This document shows, piece after piece, positions 59,815-64,000 of a DNA stretch of 64,000 bases. The DNA comes from Gamarada debralockiae (Eukaryota > Ascomycota > Leotiomycetes > Helotiales > Hyphodiscaceae). The stretch's first letter is position 1. The number at the start of each line of letters is the position of its first letter. The DNA lies in assembly GCA_002803225.1 (NCBI GenBank), contig NXFV01001946.1, positions 1 to 64,000 on the forward strand, given 5' to 3'. The notes under the pieces are model-generated. The model was not told the DNA's origin. It ran no database searches and saw nothing but the letters and a program-made list of their open reading frames with translations. A program made the translations under genes and the position numbers.

Positions 59815-62122
59815 ATGGGTGACACCAGTGCGGAAATTCTGGCTGGACGCACCAGTAAGCATCCCTATTATCTATGAATCTATAGCTAAATTGATCTCAA
59901 TATTCTATGACAGATGTGTAAAATCCTATTCCTCTTTCGGTGGTGACCATCACCTCATCAATTGAAGGGCTTCAGACGGAGGAACAAAGCCATGTACTAG
60001 ACATTATCGCCCAGCTTCGCAAGTGTGCCTTGATAGCGTTCTTCAACTTCCTTAAATCATTGTCTGCGGAGATCAATCTGCTAGAAAGAGTTACGTGCTA
60101 GAGGCGCTCACCGAAATCACGTTTCCCAGGAGCGACAATCTCTGCACGAGATATGCCACGGAAATTATCTTAAGACGGGCTGTCACGGACTCACTTACTA
60201 TCAAGGTCATTCAGACAATGACCTTTCCGCTGCGGAGAAAGAATCCAATAATTCTTTCAAAGTGGTTATTACGAATTTCGATGATCTTCCGGAAATTATG
60301 GCGAACGCTATGTCAGAGATGGGTATTGAAAGCGATCGCCCATCTGGGTACATCTGTTGTTTGGAACTGCCTAATCTGGTATAGCCTGTATTCCCCTCTT
60401 TTGTGGTATAAGAGAGCTCTTCCCTCCTTGTATTCAGCTCCTTAGATATCCAGCTAGCTCTAAATTTGCCAATATATTTCGCCCCCCACTCAGCTCAACT
60501 GACACCATCTTTCGAGCCTTTGCGAAAGACGTCCTCAGAATCGAAATTGAAGTGCTGACTAGACCTCAACTTACGCTAGTTGACCTTCCTGGGCTTATCC
60601 AAACAGACACAAGGAGTATGACAAAAGCCGATATACAGCTCGTGGCCGAGATTATGGACGGATATATTAGTTAATCTCGTACAGTCTGCCTGACTGTGAT
60701 AGCTGCCACAAACGATTATGCTAATCAAGACATCTTGACCAGGGTTAGAAACGTCGACCTTTATGGAGAACGCACGCTCGGGATCATCACGAAGCCTGAC
60801 AGACTAATTCCAGGCTCTGGAATGAAACAGGCCTACTTCGACCTAACAAGAAATGAGAATGTCCGTTTCACTCTAGGTTGGCATGTGCTCAAGAACCGGG
60901 CTTCGGGAGGGGCTCTAACTCTTTCATGGAACGCAATGCATGAAAGGCCCCGTTTTTCAGGAAGTCTCTCTTTAATGACTTACCTAAATAAGATGTTGGT
61001 ATTGATTCATTAAGAGACCGCCTTAGCAAGCTGCTCTTCCACCACGTTCAACAGGAACTGCCAAAGCTGCAGGAATAACTGCAGGAAGTATTGACTGAAA
61101 CCAAGACCCAGCTGAAGATTTTGGGGACTTTCCAATCGACACTGCAAGAATGCAAATACCTTACTCAGCTTAGCCTTGACTCCTACAAGGTATGCAAGGT
61201 GGCTGCTAGTGGCCATTATGAAGGCGACTACTTCACCAGTGATGCCGATAAGGTTTTTTTCAGTCAAATCGCCGGCAACCCGCCGCAGATTGCATGCTGT
61301 CATTCAGTTTATAAATAACGAGTTCTCCGAAAATTTTCGAAAGACGGGCCACAAATATCACATCAACATGCCAGCGGACTTTCAGGGCGCTGTTCCTAAT
61401 GCCGCATCTGTGGACAAGGTCGCAGACGTCTGCGCCCAGTTTCTCAAGGATCTCCATAAAAAGTGTCTCAAGGATATCCGCCCTCGGCTTTGGTCTTCTG
61501 TCTTGCAACGCTCTGTAAGAACTCGGTACGAGGCTGCTCCTCATAAGGTGGAGCTTTTTCAAGAGGACCTTAAGAGTTATCCAGTCAACTATAACCATTA
61601 CTATATTGACAATATCACAAAAACAAAGATAAGGAGACATGAGACGTGTCTCTCTTCATTTATAGACAGAGCTACGCTATATAAGCCTATCCCCGGCTGT
61701 AACTCGCAGTCGCACACGTCTGTAAGCACTGATATACCGCTATCATCAATAAGCTTTTTCGAAGCACCGATCTCAACTTGGATAAGCACAGCTGCGAAGA
61801 CGCATTAGACTCTTTGTTCTCTATCTCCAAGGTCTGTCCCCAAAACACCCCTTCGGTGTGGTCAAAGCTAATAGCTCCGCATCAGATTGCGCAGAAGACT
61901 TTTGTCGCCAACATCACGACTCAAGTGATCGAGCGCCACATTGTTAGGGTAATCGAGAGGATCTTTTCGCCAGTTTTGGCCAATAGTCTTACTGACTCCG
62001 AGGCTGAGGCTATTGCGATGGAGCCTGCGGCTGCGAAAAGGCAGCGGAAATTTTTGGAGGAACGCATTGCGAAGTTGGGAGATGGGCATGGGATCTTGAA
62101 AGAAGCTATGAGAAGTAGTTAA
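59815..62122 (+). pseudogene. Dynamin-like GTPase pseudogene with RIP-type damage
   Basis: Starting near MGDTSAEILAGRTS, pieces of a dynamin run to the GED end at 62122. The P-loop region reads GDQSARKSYVLEALTEITFP: Gly to Arg (GGA to AGA, 60083-60085) and Ser to Tyr, so GTP binding should be lost. Other segments are EVLTRPQLTLVDLPGLIQTD, TVCLTVIAATNDYANQDILT, LGIITKPDRLIPGSG, LGWHVLKNRASGGA, LLFHHVQQELPKLQE and the C-terminal FLEERIAKLGDGHGILKEAM. In-frame TAA codons lie at 60053-60055, 60672-60674 and 61076-61078, each where CAA or GAA/CAA fits. A frameshift occurs near 61275. A TIR element (60356-60505) interrupts it between P-loop and DLPG. It belongs to a different subfamily from the intact dynamin at 49 kb. 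Confidence 0.85.
60355..60504. mobile_element. TIR repeat, copy 2, inside the dynamin pseudogene
   Basis: This is the second copy of the 43939-44076 unit. The pentamer CATCT occurs at 60351-60355 and again at 60506-60510, a candidate target-site duplication. Taking out the unit with one CATCT joins SDRPSGY to IFRAFAKDVLRIEI in one frame, as expected for dynamins, which strongly supports insertion. Its ends are imperfect inverted repeats. It has no coding capacity. Confidence 0.7.
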
Positions 62123-63073
62123 GAAGGAGTGGTAGGGTTTGTATAGTGGTTGGGGCACTGACAAGACAGATGTCACCATCCTCCGTTTTCTGACTTGCGG
62201 GATAATTTTGTCAGCTGCAGCCATTGGCTGACATATCTGCCTAGATAGCTGCATCTATCTCTGCGTTATATCATGGGCTGTCAAAGTGACTCACAGGAAC
62301 CTCGTGATGCTCATGTTTTGCTCAAACTCAAATTTCAAAATACATCAGATCCACATAATTGGAGCGATTGATGGATGACTTCAATTGTACGCTGCCAGTT
62401 TAGCCCCATATCCACGCTGAGGAACGAGATATTTCTTCTCTGGCAATATTCTCTACGTATACAGATGATTCAGGCCACTAAGTCAAGCCCGTGATGGTCC
62501 GATCAAGATTGGCATTTTCTCGTCTAAGTTTATATTCGGGACGAACTGAATGAGGCGTGAAAACGACAATTCTTTCTGGCACCTGTTCCTCCGTCTAATG
62601 CATTCTTCTTGCAATATGGTCATGTGATGGACGAAAAGGGTAGGAGAATGTGGTTGGATTATTAAGGTTGTGAAGATACTGGAGATACTGATGAACAAAC
62701 CAAGTACAGTAGTCTGTGCTTATAGACAGGAATCCTCCCTATGACTCATAGAACACGTCACACCGGTCAAGTGAACCTATGACACATGTGACACCATGTG
62801 ACTCAGCAGGCAACACAGACAACCAGGGGTACTGACTATCTGCACAGATTCTCATTCCAACAATTCTAACTTGATCTACTGTAAAAAAGAGCCCATTCGA
62901 CTTTTGAAGCAAGGAATTAATAGCCAACAAAGAGAAAGGAGGCAACGTCCACACCTGTGGAGATGGCCAACAAAATCTAGTCTACACTGCACGTCTTATT
63001 ACCTTCTGGTATCCCCCTTTATGCTCATCCCTTTAGGCTGCCCCCATTATAATGCCCCTATGCTCCTGTAAGA
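62123..63073. other. Intergenic region
   Basis: No gene is supported. Short frames on either strand lack domains. Confidence 0.4.
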
Positions 63074-64000
63074 CTAACCACCTGCAGCAAGCTCCAGGTG
63101 CAGCTTCTCTCTCCTCATTAACATCCCACTGACCAAGCTGACCGCTCCCGCCGCAATGATTAGAATCCACATGTTGCTCACAGTCTTCACAATACTATCC
63201 AAGGCTAGCTGCCTCACTGTTTCACCACCAGCTTGTAGAACGGCTGATTGTGCTCCTCCTAGTGCTGATCTAAGTTCGGCCTCCGTGAAGTTGTATGGCG
63301 CCAATGCACTCCTCAGGTTGATGTATCCAACGTTTTGGAAGATGGAACCGGCGATCCCAAGAGCGATTGCAATACTTCCGCTCTGTGCGACATTCACTAG
63401 ACGATCTTGGGTCAGTATTACATTATCCAAATAAGACAAGAACTGTGAATAGAATAGATATGCCATGTGATATATTCTCGCTCTCAAAATATGATTTCGA
63501 AGCAAAAATACGTCATAGGCCTGACTTTGTCACAGTTGGGAATGGGGAGATCATACTAAATCCGAGAGCACCCTGAATCTCGCTGGGTTTGACCTTAGCA
63601 ACAGCTATCGAATACCCTGTCTGCATTGTAAGACCCGAGCCAATAGCTATAAGTACCTCATAACCATAGATAGCTTTTGTCGAAGTATTGGCATCAACGG
63701 TATGCATAAGGGATCCGCCCACGATTAAAAGCACACCGGTACAGATATAGAATGGCATATATCGTCCAGAGATCGGAAGAATGGCCCCACTGACCATGAT
63801 AGAGAAAACGTTCAACGTGATGAAAGGAAGTAGTCGCACTGCAGCTCGGATCGCCGAATCACCTCTTGTTAATTGGAAGTAGAGGGGAATATAATATACG
63901 GCGATGGAGATGCCTGTCCCGGCAGCAGCAGTAGTGAAGTATAAGAGCAGCATCGTCCGGCTTTTAAGGAATTGAACGGGGAAGAGGCGCCGTTCCGGTG
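63074..64000 (-). CDS. MFS efflux pump, DHA2 family, C-terminal part, cut by the window edge
   Basis: Two exons are visible on the minus strand: 63557-64000 (open at its 5' side) and 63074-63396; about 255 residues are seen of a protein that is usually 540-580. The reading starts with ERRLFPVQFLKSRTM and continues with YYIPLYFQLTRGDSAIRAAV, LLPFITLNVFSIMVSGAILP, GLTMQTGYSIAVAKVKPSEI followed by QGALGF, then across the intron MNVAQSGSIAIALGIAGSIF and a last helix WILIIAAGAVSLVSGML with a basic tail. The intron is 160 bp (63397-63556), longer than most here; a cryptic exon inside it cannot be excluded. It resembles the pump at 53 kb in type but not closely in sequence. Confidence 0.8.

Overview
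The window looks like a chromosome segment of a filamentous ascomycete (Pezizomycotina; Leotiomycete-like is only an inference from overall character). The evidence is many small spliced genes with introns of about 45-75 bp and GT-AG borders, a GH15/CBM20 glucoamylase, a HET-domain protein, fungal rhodopsin-like and Zn2Cys6 proteins, a urease accessory protein, and RIP-like decay of duplicated DNA (CpA to TpA stops such as CAA to TAA). I saw no tRNA, rRNA, CRISPR or bacterial features. All exon structures come from reading splice signals and protein continuity by eye.

Left part (1-36.7 kb), gene-rich: SART-1/Snu66 (-), secreted glucoamylase (+), a small gene split by a MITE (-), a seven-helix fungal rhodopsin-type membrane protein (+), an unresolved Ser/Pro-rich gene (-), a small secreted Cys-containing protein (+), a decayed gene (-), a protein with a fungal signalling-type N-terminus (+), a TRI12-like MFS transporter (+), a secreted type-B carboxylesterase (+), a decayed secreted/membrane gene (+), a HET protein (-), the divergent ribosome-biogenesis pair UTP7 (-) and TSR1 (+), and peptidyl-tRNA hydrolase 2 (+).

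Middle part (37-46.8 kb), decayed: a pseudogene of the fungal E2-ubiquitin-conjugating/vWA type, an LTR-like block with strong palindromes, then an intact Ayg1-like alpha/beta hydrolase with six exons, then AT-rich DNA with coding relics, internal duplications and one copy of a TIR repeat. A second copy of that repeat lies in the dynamin pseudogene at 60.4 kb.

Right part (46.8-64 kb): the urease accessory GTPase UreG (-), an intact dynamin-like GTPase (+), a DHA2-type MFS efflux pump (+), an aldo-keto reductase remnant (-), a Zn2Cys6 regulator (-), a dynamin-like pseudogene with RIP-type damage and a repeat insertion, and the 3' part of a second DHA2-type MFS pump (-) that runs off the window. 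Pump, regulator and reductase remnant could be the rest of a small efflux or secondary-metabolism locus.

The best candidates for a second look are the two TIR insertions, each of which leaves an open frame when removed with one target duplication, the intact Ayg1-like gene inside decayed DNA, and the E2/vWA pseudogene.
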